64,000 nucleotides of DNA, taken from the NCBI RefSeq assembly GCF_002939475.1, contig NZ_PKFQ01000001.1, positions 4,585,001 to 4,649,000 of the forward strand. Direction: 5' to 3'. This document shows, in pieces, positions 33,576 through 42,260 of the stretch (position 1 is the stretch's first letter; each line of letters begins with the position of its first letter). A program made the translations under genes and the position numbers. The notes beneath the pieces were generated by a model that had not been told where the DNA came from, searched no databases, and saw only the letters and a program-made list of their open reading frames with translations. This DNA comes from Streptomyces cinnamoneus. GTDB lineage: Bacteria; Actinomycetota; Actinomycetes; Streptomycetales; Streptomycetaceae.

Positions 33576-34457
33576 GTGCGCATCGACCTGCACACCCACT
33601 CCACGGCCTCCGACGGCACGGACACCCCCGCCGAGCTGGTCCGCAACGCGGCCGCCGCCGGGCTGGACGTCGTCGCGCTGACCGACCACGACGGAGTCGG
33701 CGGCCACGCCGAGGCCCTCGCGGCCCTCCCCGCCGGTCTGACCCTCGTCACCGGCGCCGAGCTGTCCTGCCGGCTCGACGGCGTCAGCCTGCACATGCTC
33801 GCCTACCTCTTCGACCCCGCCGAGCCGGAGTTCGCGCGCGAGCGCGACCTGGTGCGCGACGACCGCGTGCCCCGCGCCCGTGCCATGGTCGCGAAGCTCA
33901 ACGACCTCGGCGTGCCGGTCCGCTGGGAACGGGTGCTGGAGATCGCCGGCGTCCCGGGCGACGCGCGGGAGGTCACCGGCGTCGCCGTCGGCCGGCCGCA
34001 CATCGCCAGCGCCATGGTCGAGCTGGGCGTGGTCGCCACCGTCTCCGACGCCTTCACGCCCGAGTGGCTCGCGGGCGACGGCCGGGCGTACGTCGAGAAG
34101 CACGAGAGCGACCCCTTCGAGGCGATCCGCCTGGTGAAGGCCGCCGGCGGAGTCACCGTCCTCGCGCACCCCCTGGCGCTCAAGCGCGGCCAGTGCGTGT
34201 CCGAGAGCGCGATAGCCGAGCTGGCCTCGGCCGGACTCGACGGCGTCGAGGTGGACCACATGGACCACGACGCCGCCACCCGCGCCCGGCTGCGCGGCCT
34301 CGCCTCCGACCTCGGTCTGCTGACGACCGGTTCCAGCGACTACCACGGCAGCCGCAAGACCTGCGGGCTCGGCGACTTCACGACCGACCCGGAGATCTAC
34401 GGCGAGATCACGCGCCGCGCGACGGGCGCCTTCCCCGTCCCGGGCGCCGGCGGCTGA
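33576..34457 (+). CDS. PHP-domain phosphoesterase
   Basis: 293 aa from GTG 33576 with GGGAG eight bases upstream. Metal-binding motifs DLHTHSTASDG (residues 4-14), ALTDHDGVGG, GAELSC and, near the C-terminus, TGSSDYHG match the PHP phosphoesterase family (RNase AM/YciV type), a trinuclear metal hydrolase. Substrate may be 3',5'-nucleoside bisphosphate or short 5' RNA ends; inferred from the family. A hairpin of the terminator type is not evident. Confidence 0.85.
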   Translation: MRIDLHTHSTASDGTDTPAELVRNAAAAGLDVVALTDHDGVGGHAEALAALPAGLTLVTGAELSCRLDGVSLHMLAYLFDPAEPEFARERDLVRDDRVPRARAMVAKLNDLGVPVRWERVLEIAGVPGDAREVTGVAVGRPHIASAMVELGVVATVSDAFTPEWLAGDGRAYVEKHESDPFEAIRLVKAAGGVTVLAHPLALKRGQCVSESAIAELASAGLDGVEVDHMDHDAATRARLRGLASDLGLLTTGSSDYHGSRKTCGLGDFTTDPEIYGEITRRATGAFPVPGAGG

Positions 34458-34640
34458 CCCGCCCTCACCCCGGCGCGTACGCCATGAGGCGTGCGGCGCC
34501 CTCCTCCGCCCGCACGCCGGTACCTCGCACCTCCTCGCACCTCCGCTGCCTCGCGCACGGACGGGTGGTGGGTGCATCCACTCTCGTCCTGCTCCTCACT
34601 CCCCCTCCCTCACTCGCACCACTCGCGCAAGGCCCTCACT

Positions 34641-35246
34641 GTGTTCGACATCGCTGTCTTCGGATCCCTCTTCCTCACGCTGTTCGTGATCATGGATCCC
34701 CCCGGCGTCACGCCGATCTTCCTCGCCCTCACCGCGGGGCGCCCCGCCAAGGTCCAGAAGCGGATGGCCTGGCAGGCGGCCGCGGTCGCCTTCGGCGTGA
34801 TCACCGTCTTCGGCATCTGCGGCCAGCAGATCCTCGACTACCTCCACATCACCACGCCCGCGCTGATGATCGCGGGCGGGCTGCTCCTGCTGCTGATCGC
34901 GCTCGACCTGCTGACGGGCAAGTCCGAGGAGCCGACCCAGACGAAGGACGTCAACGTCGCCCTCGTCCCGCTGGGGATGCCCCTGCTGGCCGGTCCCGGT
35001 GCGATCGTCTCGGTGATCCTCGCGGTGCAGCACGCGGACTCCTTCGGGGCCCAGGTCTCGGTGTGGTGCGCGATCGCCGCGATGCACGTGGTGCTGTGGG
35101 TGGTGATGCGGAACTCGCTGCTGATCATCCGTGTGATCAAGGACGGCGGTGTGGTGCTCGTGACGAGGCTCGCGGGCATGATGCTCTCCGCGCTGGCCGT
35201 CCAGCAGATCATCAACGGCATCACCCAGGTGATCGACGCCCACTGA
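34641..35246 (+). CDS. MarC family integral membrane protein
   Basis: 201 aa from GTG 34641. Six helices; the MarC/UPF0056 signature is FVIMDPPGVTPIFLALTAG near residue 20 and PLGMPLLAGPGAIVSVIL near 110. Function is not established in the family (older drug-resistance claims were withdrawn). Followed by a strong terminator. Confidence 0.85.
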   Translation: MFDIAVFGSLFLTLFVIMDPPGVTPIFLALTAGRPAKVQKRMAWQAAAVAFGVITVFGICGQQILDYLHITTPALMIAGGLLLLLIALDLLTGKSEEPTQTKDVNVALVPLGMPLLAGPGAIVSVILAVQHADSFGAQVSVWCAIAAMHVVLWVVMRNSLLIIRVIKDGGVVLVTRLAGMMLSALAVQQIINGITQVIDAH

Positions 35247-35274
35247 CGCCGCCCCGGGCGCCGCGTGACGCGGA

Positions 35275-35305
35275 ACACCCCCGTACGGTCGCCGTACGGG
35301 GGTGT
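35275..35305. terminator. bidirectional hairpin terminator
   Basis: Perfect 14-bp arms at 35275-35288 and 35292-35305 with a three-base loop, between the convergent MarC gene and the 50-aa gene. Confidence 0.82.
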
Positions 35306-35329
35306 CGTGTCTGTGGTATCCGGTAGGCG

Positions 35330-35482
35330 TTACCGGACGGTGGGGTCGGCTGGGCGGATGTAGATGCGCTGGCCCGTCAGAGCGGCCTGCTGCACGATCC
35401 GGTTGACGGAGGCGGCGTCGACGACAGTGCTGTCGACGGCGGCGCCGTCGATGTCGTCCAGGCGCATGATCTCGAAGCGCAA
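35330..35482 (-). CDS. 50-aa conserved small protein
   Basis: TTG start at 35482, five bases after GGGAG (AAGGGAGAAGCC). Sequence starts LRFEIMRLDDIDGAAVDSTV and ends IYIRPADPTVR. It alternates strand and helix (DAASVNRIVQQAALTGQRI), acidic, soluble. Streptomycetes carry this small protein widely; function unknown. It is divergent from the NYN-domain gene with an AT-rich gap of about 140 bp between. Confidence 0.72.
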   Translation of the reverse strand: MRFEIMRLDDIDGAAVDSTVVDAASVNRIVQQAALTGQRIYIRPADPTVR

Positions 35483-35599
35483 GGCTTCTCCCTTCGTCTG
35501 ATCCTCCTGAGGAGAACTCCCACATGAAAAGTGACGCGCGCGGCGACGTTGCCGTGCGTTCCATATGTGTCCAACGAGGTGACCGAGGCAAACATTCCC

Positions 35600-35605
35600 T
35601 ACGCT
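35600..35605 (+). promoter_or_regulatory. -10 hexamer for the NYN gene in an AT-rich patch
   Basis: TACGCT in a low-GC patch (about 35585-35640) unusual for this chromosome; transcription would begin about eight bases before ATG 35621. Confidence 0.4.
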
Positions 35606-35620
35606 AAAGAAATTATTGAC

Positions 35621-36574
35621 ATGACTAATTACTGGTCGGTAGATCCAAGCCGCGGCACCGGCCCCGGCCCCCAGTACCTCGCGGAGATCGCCGCGGGGAT
35701 CGAACGCACCAACGAGCTGCTCACCCGCGTCCTCGCCGAGGTGGCCACCACCCCCGCCACCCATGCGGTCTTCGCCGACGCCGGCTACGTCTACGCCGCG
35801 GCCGGCCGCCTGGTCACCGGCACCGAGGACCGGCGGACCTTCGAGCTCGACGCCGAGGGGCTGATCGAGGCGTTCATCGACAAGGCGCGGTCGATCTTCC
35901 CCGACAGCAGGCTCCTGCGCGTCTACTGGTACGACGGCGCCCGCCGCCGCATCCACACCGCCGAGCAGCAGGGCATCGCCGAGCTGCCCGACGTCAAGGT
36001 GCGCCTGGGCAACCTCAACGCCAACAACCAGCAGAAGGGTGTCGACTCCCTCATCCGCACCGACCTCGAGTCCCTCGCCCGTCACCGCGCCATCAGCGAC
36101 GCGGTGCTCATCGGCGGCGACGAGGACCTCGTCTCGGCGGTCGAGGCGGCGCAGGGCTACGGCGCCCGCGTCCACCTGTGGGGCATCGAGGCCGTCGGCG
36201 GGCGCAACCAGGCCGAGGCGCTGCTGTGGGAGGTCGACAGCCAGCGCACCTTCGACCTCGAGTTCTGCAAGCCCTACGTGACGCGGCGCACCGGCTACGA
36301 GCCCCCCGTCGAGGAGCGGGCCGTCCAGGGCCCCGCGCCCTCCCGCGAGGACGTCCGCTTCGTGGGCGCCCGGGTGGCGGCCCAGTGGCTGGGCTCGCGC
36401 GGCCGGGCCTCCCTGGCCGAGCTGCTGCCCGGGCACCCCTACCTGCCGGGCGGTGTCGACCAGGAGCTGCTGGTGGAGGCCGAGGCGCTGCTGGGGCTGT
36501 CGCTGCGCGGCCACGCGGAGCTGCGGCGCGCCCTGCGGGACGGCTTCTGGGACCACCTGCGCGCCCAGCTCTGA
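35621..36574 (+). CDS. NYN-domain (PIN-like) ribonuclease protein
   Basis: About 317 aa from ATG 35621; an in-frame GTG at 35579 is possible but neither has a good ribosome site. The NYN core (about 45-200) shows the acidic catalytic Asp in VFADAGYVYAA, KGVDSLIRTDLESLA and IGGDEDLVSAVEAA, the usual four-Asp arrangement. The C-terminal 100 residues resemble a winged-helix or LOTUS-like domain (VAAQWLGSRGRASLAELLPGH). Likely an RNase for tRNA or mRNA; the target is unknown. Confidence 0.8.
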   Translation: MTNYWSVDPSRGTGPGPQYLAEIAAGIERTNELLTRVLAEVATTPATHAVFADAGYVYAAAGRLVTGTEDRRTFELDAEGLIEAFIDKARSIFPDSRLLRVYWYDGARRRIHTAEQQGIAELPDVKVRLGNLNANNQQKGVDSLIRTDLESLARHRAISDAVLIGGDEDLVSAVEAAQGYGARVHLWGIEAVGGRNQAEALLWEVDSQRTFDLEFCKPYVTRRTGYEPPVEERAVQGPAPSREDVRFVGARVAAQWLGSRGRASLAELLPGHPYLPGGVDQELLVEAEALLGLSLRGHAELRRALRDGFWDHLRAQL

Positions 36575-36752
36575 CCGGGACCCGGCGCGCGGACCGTTGA
36601 ATCGTCCGCGTGACGAACCCGGTGTGGTCCGCGCGTGCCGGAATGCGCGGGCGACACGCGAGTGGAACCCTGAACAGGGGGTGGTCGCCGCACGTCCGGA
36701 CGGCCTCCCACCGATCCTGGGTTCTTCGACAGCAGAAACGAGGCGATCGGCC

Positions 36753-37535
36753 ATGGCGGCCACGGACCGCGCGGGGCTGGGAGCGCCCTGCTGGGTGAGC
36801 CTGCTGACCGGTGACCTCACCGCGGCACAGAACTTCTACGGCGCCGTGATGGGCTGGACCTTCCGTAAGGGATCCCTGGGCGAGGGCTTCGCCGTGGCGC
36901 TCAAGGACGGGAAGCCGGCCGCCGGCATGGGCGACGTGGCGACGCGCATGGGCGTGCCCGTCTCCTGGACCTGCTACTTCGCCATCGACGACGCGGATCT
37001 GGTGTCCTCCCGGGTCCGTGAGCGCGGCGGCACGGTCGCGGTCGGCCCGCTGGCCGTGGGCAAGGGCCGCGTGGTGCTGGCAGCCGACCCGGCGGGGGCG
37101 GTCTTCGGCTTCTGGCAGGGCGAGAACCTGCCCGGCTGGCGCATCGGCGGCGGCGAGGCGCCGGCCTGGCTGGAGCTGCGCACCCGCGACGCCTTCGCCA
37201 TGGCCATGTTCTACGGCGAGATCTTCGACTGGGCCGTCGACCGGCCCGACCGCTGCGAAGTCCGCTACGAGGACGAGGCGGTGACCGTGCGGGCCGGCGG
37301 CTCCACGGTGGCCTGCATCCGGGGCGGCGCCATCGAGGCGGACCCCGACCCGCGCATCCGGCCCCGCTGGCACGTGTACTTCCGCGTCGACGACGTCGAG
37401 AAGGCGGTGGAGTCGGCGCTGGGAGCGGGCGGCGCGGTCGTCTCCGAACCGTCGCACACGATGGTCGGGCGGGAGGCGACCCTCCGGGACCCGCAGGGCG
37501 GACTGTTCACCGTGACGGAGGGGTCGTCCTGCTAG
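36753..37535 (+). CDS. VOC (glyoxalase/bleomycin-resistance) superfamily protein
   Basis: 260 aa from ATG 36753. Two repeated beta-alpha-beta-beta-beta modules: CWVSLLTGDLTAAQNFYGAV at the start and WLELRTRDAFAMAMFYGEI in the second half, with paired strands ending DPAGAVFGFWQ and DPQGGLFTV. Resembles the Streptomyces two-module proteins close to hydroxylase CFP-30-type. Metal ligands are not clearly conserved in each module, so binding or sequestration is as likely as catalysis. Confidence 0.82.
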   Translation: MAATDRAGLGAPCWVSLLTGDLTAAQNFYGAVMGWTFRKGSLGEGFAVALKDGKPAAGMGDVATRMGVPVSWTCYFAIDDADLVSSRVRERGGTVAVGPLAVGKGRVVLAADPAGAVFGFWQGENLPGWRIGGGEAPAWLELRTRDAFAMAMFYGEIFDWAVDRPDRCEVRYEDEAVTVRAGGSTVACIRGGAIEADPDPRIRPRWHVYFRVDDVEKAVESALGAGGAVVSEPSHTMVGREATLRDPQGGLFTVTEGSSC

Positions 37536-37556
37536 ACCTGCGGTCGGTACGCCCTG

Positions 37557-38411
37557 TCAGCCGGCCAGCTCCCAGAACAGCGCGAGGGCCTCGGCCGTGA
37601 CGGCCGGGCGCTCGGCGGCGGGGGAGTGGCCCGCGCCCGGCACGACCGTGCGGTGGGCCGACAGCTCCTTGGCCATCGCGTCGATCTCCGGCACGGGCCA
37701 GGCGTAGTCCAGCGCCCCGGACAGCACGTGCTTGGGCAGCCGCACCCGCGCCAGCTCGGCCGTGCGGTCCGGCTCGGTGGTCAACTGGCGTCCGACCGCC
37801 ATGAGTTGCTCGGGCGTCGTCTTCATCCAGCGGCTGTACAGGAACTCCGCCAGCGCCGTCGGGGTGTCCTCGTCGGCCGCGTTCTCCGCGTCCTCCTTGC
37901 GCATCTCCTGCCACACGGCGTCCATGTCCAGCACGGCCAGTGCCTGGATCAGCCGCCGGGTGCGGACCTGCTGCATCGGGGAGATCGCCCCCTTGCCGTT
38001 GCTCATGAGCGTGAGCGAGCGGAACGGCGACGCGTCGGTCAGCACGGCGGCCCGGGCGACGATCCCGCCGAAGGAGTGCCCGAGCAGATGCACCCCGCCG
38101 CCCAGCGCCGCGGCCTGCGCCAGCAGGTCCAGGGCCAGTTCGCCCCGCGCGTAGGCGCTCTCGTCGCGCGGGCCGGAACTCTCGTGCTGTCCCCGCCCGT
38201 CGACGGCCACGACCCGGTACCCGGCCGTCGCCAGCGGCTCCAGCACCCCGATGAAGTCCTCCTTGCTGCCCGTGAACCCCGGTACGAGCAGGGCGGTGCC
38301 GCGCGGGACCCCGGCGGGGCGCGCGTCGTGCACGGCGAAGTCGCCGCGCTCGGTGGGGAGACGGTACGCGTCGGCGCACGCGGGCAAGGTGAGGGTCGGC
38401 GGCTTGCTCAT
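37557..38411 (-). CDS. alpha/beta-fold hydrolase
   Basis: 284 aa from ATG 38411 (TTAGCC seven bases before it suggests a leaderless start). Nucleophile Ser in LLGHSFGGIV near residue 110; oxyanion region LLVPGFTGSKEDF; acidic residue in SGALDYAWPV and His in VPGAGHSPAAE. Cytoplasmic, no signal peptide. Substrate unknown; convergent with the VOC gene. Confidence 0.85.
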   Translation of the reverse strand: MSKPPTLTLPACADAYRLPTERGDFAVHDARPAGVPRGTALLVPGFTGSKEDFIGVLEPLATAGYRVVAVDGRGQHESSGPRDESAYARGELALDLLAQAAALGGGVHLLGHSFGGIVARAAVLTDASPFRSLTLMSNGKGAISPMQQVRTRRLIQALAVLDMDAVWQEMRKEDAENAADEDTPTALAEFLYSRWMKTTPEQLMAVGRQLTTEPDRTAELARVRLPKHVLSGALDYAWPVPEIDAMAKELSAHRTVVPGAGHSPAAERPAVTAEALALFWELAG

Positions 38412-38459
38412 GGCACGAGGCTAACGCGCCGGAGCCGGCCGGACGGCGGGAGTGCGTAC

Positions 38460-38498
38460 GCCGACGGCCGGCCCCCCGAAGGGTGACCGGCCGTCGGC
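38460..38498. terminator. hairpin after the DEAD-box helicase gene
   Basis: GCCGACGGCCGG (38460-38471) pairs with CCGGCCGTCGGC (38487-38498), 20 bases past the helicase stop on the minus strand. Confidence 0.6.
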
Positions 38499-38518
38499 TC
38501 GGTGTTCCGCGGACGCCG

Positions 38519-41053
38519 TTACGCGTCGGCCTTGGCGGCGCGGGTCCGCTTCGGCTTGGCCTCGCCGCCCTCGACCGGGGCGGCGGCCTTCTTGGCGGTG
38601 CGGGTGCGCTTGGGCTTGACCTCAGCGGCCTCCGCGGCCTCGGTGACCTCGGCGGCGGCGACGGCCTTCTTGGCGCGCGTCCGCTTGGGCTTGGCCTCCG
38701 CGAGGATCTCGGCCTCGGGGGCCTCGACCGGGGCGGCGGCTTTCTTGGCGGTGCGGGTGCGCTTGGGCTTGACCTCAGCGGTCTCCACGGCTTCGGTGAC
38801 CTCGGCGGCGGCGACGGCCTTCTTGGCGCGCGTCCGCTTGGGCTTGGCCTCGGCCTCGACAGCCTCGGGGGCCTCGGCGGCGGCGACGGCCTTCTTGGCG
38901 CGGGTGCGCTTCGGCTTGGCCTCGGTGGCTTCGGCGGTGTCGACGGCGGCTTCGGCCTTGGCGGCGGCGGCCTTCGTCGTACGGGTCCGCTTCGGCTTGA
39001 CCTCAGCGGCCTCCGCGGCCTCGGGGGCCTCGGCGGCGACGGCCTTCTTGGCGCGCGTGCGCTTCGGCTTGGCCTCGGCCTCGACAGCCTCGGTGGCCTC
39101 GACAGCGGCGACGGCCTTCTTGGCGCGCGTGCGCTTCGGCTTGGCCTCGGTGGCTTCGGCGGTGTCGACGGCGGCTTCGGCCTTGGCGGCCGTGGCCTTC
39201 GTCGTACGGGTGCGCTTCGGCTTGGCCTCAGCGGCCTCCACGGCCTCCACAGCCTCTGTGGCCTCGGGGGCCTCGACCGGGGCGACGGCCTTGGCCGCAC
39301 GCGTACGGCGCGCCGGCTTCGTCTCCGGCACCTCGACGACCTCGACGGCCTCTACGGTCTTGACGGCCTCTACGGTCTCGACGACGGCCTCGGCGGCAGC
39401 CGCACCCCGCGTCCGACGACGCCGGGACCTGGCCGGAGCCTCGGGCTCCACCACAGCGGCGGCCTCGGCGACCGGCGCGGCGGCCGCGGGAACGGCCTCC
39501 AGCACGGCCGTGGCGGCCGGAGCCGTCGACGCGGCGGCACCCGAGCCACCGCGCGTGCGGCGGCGGCGACGCGGACGCACAGGCGTCTCCGGGGCGCCGG
39601 ACGGCGCCTCGGCGGTCGTCCTCTCGGTCGAGGGGGCGTCCGTCGCCTGGGCCAGGTCCGTCCCGCCGCGCGTGCGGCGGCGCTGGCGCGGAGTGCGGGT
39701 ACGGGCCGGACGCTCTTCTTCCACACGGGCGCGGCCGTCACGGCGGCCGTCACGGCCGCGTCCGCGGCCGCCCGGCTCGCCCAGGTCCTCGATCTCCTCG
39801 GCCGCGAGGCCGGCCAGCGTGCGCTCGGAGCGCGGCAGGATGCCCTTCGTGCCGGCGGGGATGTTCAGCAGCTCGTACAGGTGGGGGGACGTGGAGTACG
39901 TCTCCTCCGGCTCGTCGAACGGCAGGTCCAGCGCCTTGTTGATCAGCTTCCAGCGCGGGATGTCGTCCCAGTCGACCAGCGTGACGGCCGTACCCGACTT
40001 GCCCGCGCGGCCGGTGCGGCCGATGCGGTGGAGGTAGGTCTTCTCGTCCTCGGGGGTCTGGTAGTTGACGACGTGCGTCACGTCGTCCACGTCGATGCCG
40101 CGGGCGGCGACGTCGGTGCAGACCAGGACGTCGACCTTGCCGTTGCGGAACGCGCGCAGCGCCTGCTCGCGGGCGCCCTGGCCCAGGTCGCCGTGGACCG
40201 CGCCGGAGGCGAAGCCGCGACGGGTGAGCTGCTCGGCGATGTCGGCGGCCGTCCGCTTCGTACGGCAGAAGATCATCGCGCGGTTGCGGCCCTCCGCCTG
40301 GAGGATGCGGGAGACCATCTCCGGCTTGTCCATGTTGTGGGCGCGGAAGACGTGCTGCGTGATGTTGGCGTGGGTCTGGCCCTCACCCTCCGGCGAGGTG
40401 GCGCGGATGTGGGTGGGCTGGGACATGTAGCGCCGCGCGAGCGAGATGACCGCGCCCGGCATGGTGGCCGAGAAGAGCATGGTCTGCCGCTTGGCCGGCA
40501 GCATGGTGATGATCCGCTCGACGTCGGGCAGGAAGCCCAGGTCGAGCATCTCGTCGGCCTCGTCCAGGACGAGCGCCTTGACGTGCGCCAGGCTGAGCTT
40601 CTTCTGGCCGGCGAGGTCGAGCAGCCGGCCGGGCGTGCCGACGATCACGTCGACGCCCTTCTTGAGCGCCTCGACCTGGGGCTCGTAGGCGCGGCCGCCG
40701 TAGATGGCCTGGACGCGGACGTTGCGGACCTTGCCGGCGGTGAGGAGGTCGTTGGTGACCTGCTGGCAGAGCTCACGGGTGGGGACCACGATGAGCGCCT
40801 GGGCGGCGTCGGTCAGCTGCTCGGGCTTGGCACGCCCGGCCTCCACGTCCGCGGGGACGACGACGCGCTCCAGCAGGGGGAGGCCGAAGCCCAGGGTCTT
40901 GCCGGTACCCGTCTTGGCCTGGCCGATGACGTCGGAGCCGGAGAGGGCGACCGGGAGCGTCATCTCCTGGATGGGGAACGGATTGACGATGCCGACGGCC
41001 TCGAGCGCCTCGGCGGTTTCGGACAGAATCCCGAGTTCGCGGAATGTAGACAG
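38519..41053 (-). CDS. rhlE: DEAD-box RNA helicase (RhlE-like) with long basic repeat tail, probable CTG start
   Basis: About 844 aa. Motifs in order: Q-motif FRELG...PFPIQ, I AKTGTGKT, Ia PTRELCQQ, II DEAD, III SAT, V ARGID, VI HRIGRTGRAG. The last 390 residues contain ten KPKRTR units in Ala/Glu-rich linkers. No ATG, GTG or TTG lies close before the Q-motif; CTG 41053-41051 is preceded by AGAGG at seven-base spacing and keeps the Q-motif Phe. The tail should bind RNA non-specifically. Synteny with Rv3211 (rhlE). Confidence 0.88.
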   Translation of the reverse strand: MSTFRELGILSETAEALEAVGIVNPFPIQEMTLPVALSGSDVIGQAKTGTGKTLGFGLPLLERVVVPADVEAGRAKPEQLTDAAQALIVVPTRELCQQVTNDLLTAGKVRNVRVQAIYGGRAYEPQVEALKKGVDVIVGTPGRLLDLAGQKKLSLAHVKALVLDEADEMLDLGFLPDVERIITMLPAKRQTMLFSATMPGAVISLARRYMSQPTHIRATSPEGEGQTHANITQHVFRAHNMDKPEMVSRILQAEGRNRAMIFCRTKRTAADIAEQLTRRGFASGAVHGDLGQGAREQALRAFRNGKVDVLVCTDVAARGIDVDDVTHVVNYQTPEDEKTYLHRIGRTGRAGKSGTAVTLVDWDDIPRWKLINKALDLPFDEPEETYSTSPHLYELLNIPAGTKGILPRSERTLAGLAAEEIEDLGEPGGRGRGRDGRRDGRARVEEERPARTRTPRQRRRTRGGTDLAQATDAPSTERTTAEAPSGAPETPVRPRRRRRTRGGSGAAASTAPAATAVLEAVPAAAAPVAEAAAVVEPEAPARSRRRRTRGAAAAEAVVETVEAVKTVEAVEVVEVPETKPARRTRAAKAVAPVEAPEATEAVEAVEAAEAKPKRTRTTKATAAKAEAAVDTAEATEAKPKRTRAKKAVAAVEATEAVEAEAKPKRTRAKKAVAAEAPEAAEAAEVKPKRTRTTKAAAAKAEAAVDTAEATEAKPKRTRAKKAVAAAEAPEAVEAEAKPKRTRAKKAVAAAEVTEAVETAEVKPKRTRTAKKAAAPVEAPEAEILAEAKPKRTRAKKAVAAAEVTEAAEAAEVKPKRTRTAKKAAAPVEGGEAKPKRTRAAKADA
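38523..39300 (-). repeat. KPKRTR-repeat array of the helicase tail
   Basis: Ten in-frame units with EAKPKRTRAKKAVAA or EVKPKRTRTTKAAA as typical forms, spaced by 15-27 residues, with long identical stretches at DNA level (for example two nearly identical 190-base segments near 38900-39190). Degenerate units continue upstream to about 39700. The spacing and coding phase show a protein repeat, not a CRISPR array. Confidence 0.9.
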
Positions 41054-41478
41054 AGTCTTGCCTCTTCTGTGAGACGCGGCGCGAGGCGGCGAAGGGGGTC
41101 GTACGTGGGGAACGTACTGACCGCGCCTGGGTACTGAGCCGGCCACAGGATGGGGCCGGGCGGCGCGGGACCACTGCCTTCGCTCGAGCACACGTGCCGC
41201 GAGCGGATCCCTCCCGGTGCATACGTCTCGTACGTACCGCGTGGAGGGCGGTCGGTTGTGTGGAAGCCGATCGGGCCACCGACCGGGCATCCGCTGGAGC
41301 CCCGGAGAGTCGCCTCCAGAGGGCACAGCATGGGTGCGGCCCGCCGAATACTCGGCTGGCCCATTAGCACTGTACCCCGGAAAGGCGCATGTGTGTCCGG
41401 ACAATCCGGTGTCCGGATCAGGAGGAACTGTCTGACCAGGGGCTTCCTCGTGTCGCGCGGCGGGCTATCGTTCGCTTC
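41054..41478. promoter_or_regulatory. 425-bp divergent region (helicase / ferritin-like gene)
   Basis: No supported gene. On the minus strand TACAGT (41374-41369) is the best helicase -10, implying a leader of about 310 bases, which would be long and may be regulatory. GTCCGGA occurs at 41395-41401 and 41411-41417. On the plus strand TATCGT (41466-41471) precedes the ferritin-like gene. Confidence 0.45.
41466..41471 (+). promoter_or_regulatory. -10 hexamer of a probable leaderless promoter (ferritin-like gene)
   Basis: TATCGT seven bases before ATG 41479, no ribosome site; a weak -35 CTTCCT lies 17 bases upstream. Confidence 0.45.
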
Positions 41479-42213
41479 ATGGAGACGTCCGACACGCCTG
41501 AGACCGCCATCGAGCCCACCGGTATCGCCGCCCAGGACTGGGCCCACGCGTCCGCCGACCCGCAGTACCGGGCGGCCGTCGTGGACCTGCTGGGCGCCCT
41601 CGCCTATGGCGAGCTGGCCGCCTTCGAGCGGCTCGCGGAGGACGCCAAGCTGGCGCCCACGCTGGACGACAAGGCCGAGCTGGCCAAGATGGCCGCCGCC
41701 GAGTTCCAGCACTTCCAGCGGCTGCGCGAGCGCCTGGAGGCGATCGAGGTGGAGCCGACCGGCGCGATGGAGCCCTTCGCGGCGGCGCTGGACGAGTTCC
41801 ATCGCCAGACCGCGCCCTCGGACTGGCTGGAGGGCCTGGTCAAGGCGTATGTGGGCGACTCGATCGCCAGTGACTTCTACCGCGAGGTGGCGGCCCGCCT
41901 GGACTCCGACACCCGGGCGCTGGTGCTGGGTGTGCTCGACGACACGGGCCACGCGTCGTTCGCGGTCGAGAAGGTGCGTGCCGCCATCGAGGCCGAGCCG
42001 CGGGTCGGCGGGCGCCTCGCACTGTGGGCGCGTCGCCTGATGGGTGAGGCGCTCTCCCAGGCGCAGCGCGTGGTCGCCGACCGTGACGCGCTGTCGACGA
42101 TGCTGGTGGGCGGCGTGGCCGACGGCTTCGACCTCGCGGAGGTCGGGAAGATGTTCTCCCGGATCACCGAGGCGCACACCAAGCGCATGGCCGCGCTGGG
42201 CCTGGCGGCCTGA
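41479..42213 (+). CDS. ferritin-like fold protein (Rv3210c-like)
   Basis: 244 aa from ATG 41479. A four-helix bundle with di-iron-type spacing: ALAYGELAAFERL, then AAAEFQHFQRLRERLE (Glu and His ligands), and SDFYREVAARL with DTGHASFAVEKV later. Related to MiaE-like tRNA hydroxylases, but substrate is not established in actinobacteria. Located between rhlE and the DUF3107 gene as in M. tuberculosis. Confidence 0.82.
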   Translation: METSDTPETAIEPTGIAAQDWAHASADPQYRAAVVDLLGALAYGELAAFERLAEDAKLAPTLDDKAELAKMAAAEFQHFQRLRERLEAIEVEPTGAMEPFAAALDEFHRQTAPSDWLEGLVKAYVGDSIASDFYREVAARLDSDTRALVLGVLDDTGHASFAVEKVRAAIEAEPRVGGRLALWARRLMGEALSQAQRVVADRDALSTMLVGGVADGFDLAEVGKMFSRITEAHTKRMAALGLAA

Positions 42214-42260
42214 CAGGGGCGGGGAGGACACCGCGCCCCACCGGGTCCCCGCGGGTCCGC

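Noticed and set aside
38523..39300. Array of similar units that might suggest CRISPR
   Set aside because: The units are in coding phase, vary in spacing and encode KPKRTR protein repeats; there are no unique spacers and no cas genes nearby.
38483..41137. Plus-strand frame opposite the DEAD-box helicase
   Set aside because: It encodes repetitive Gly/Leu/Arg text and is the shadow of the helicase, whose motifs are in order on the minus strand.
41217..41435. 72-codon open frame between the helicase and ferritin-like genes
   Set aside because: Poor codon use, no ribosome site and no recognisable sequence; treated as part of the regulatory gap.
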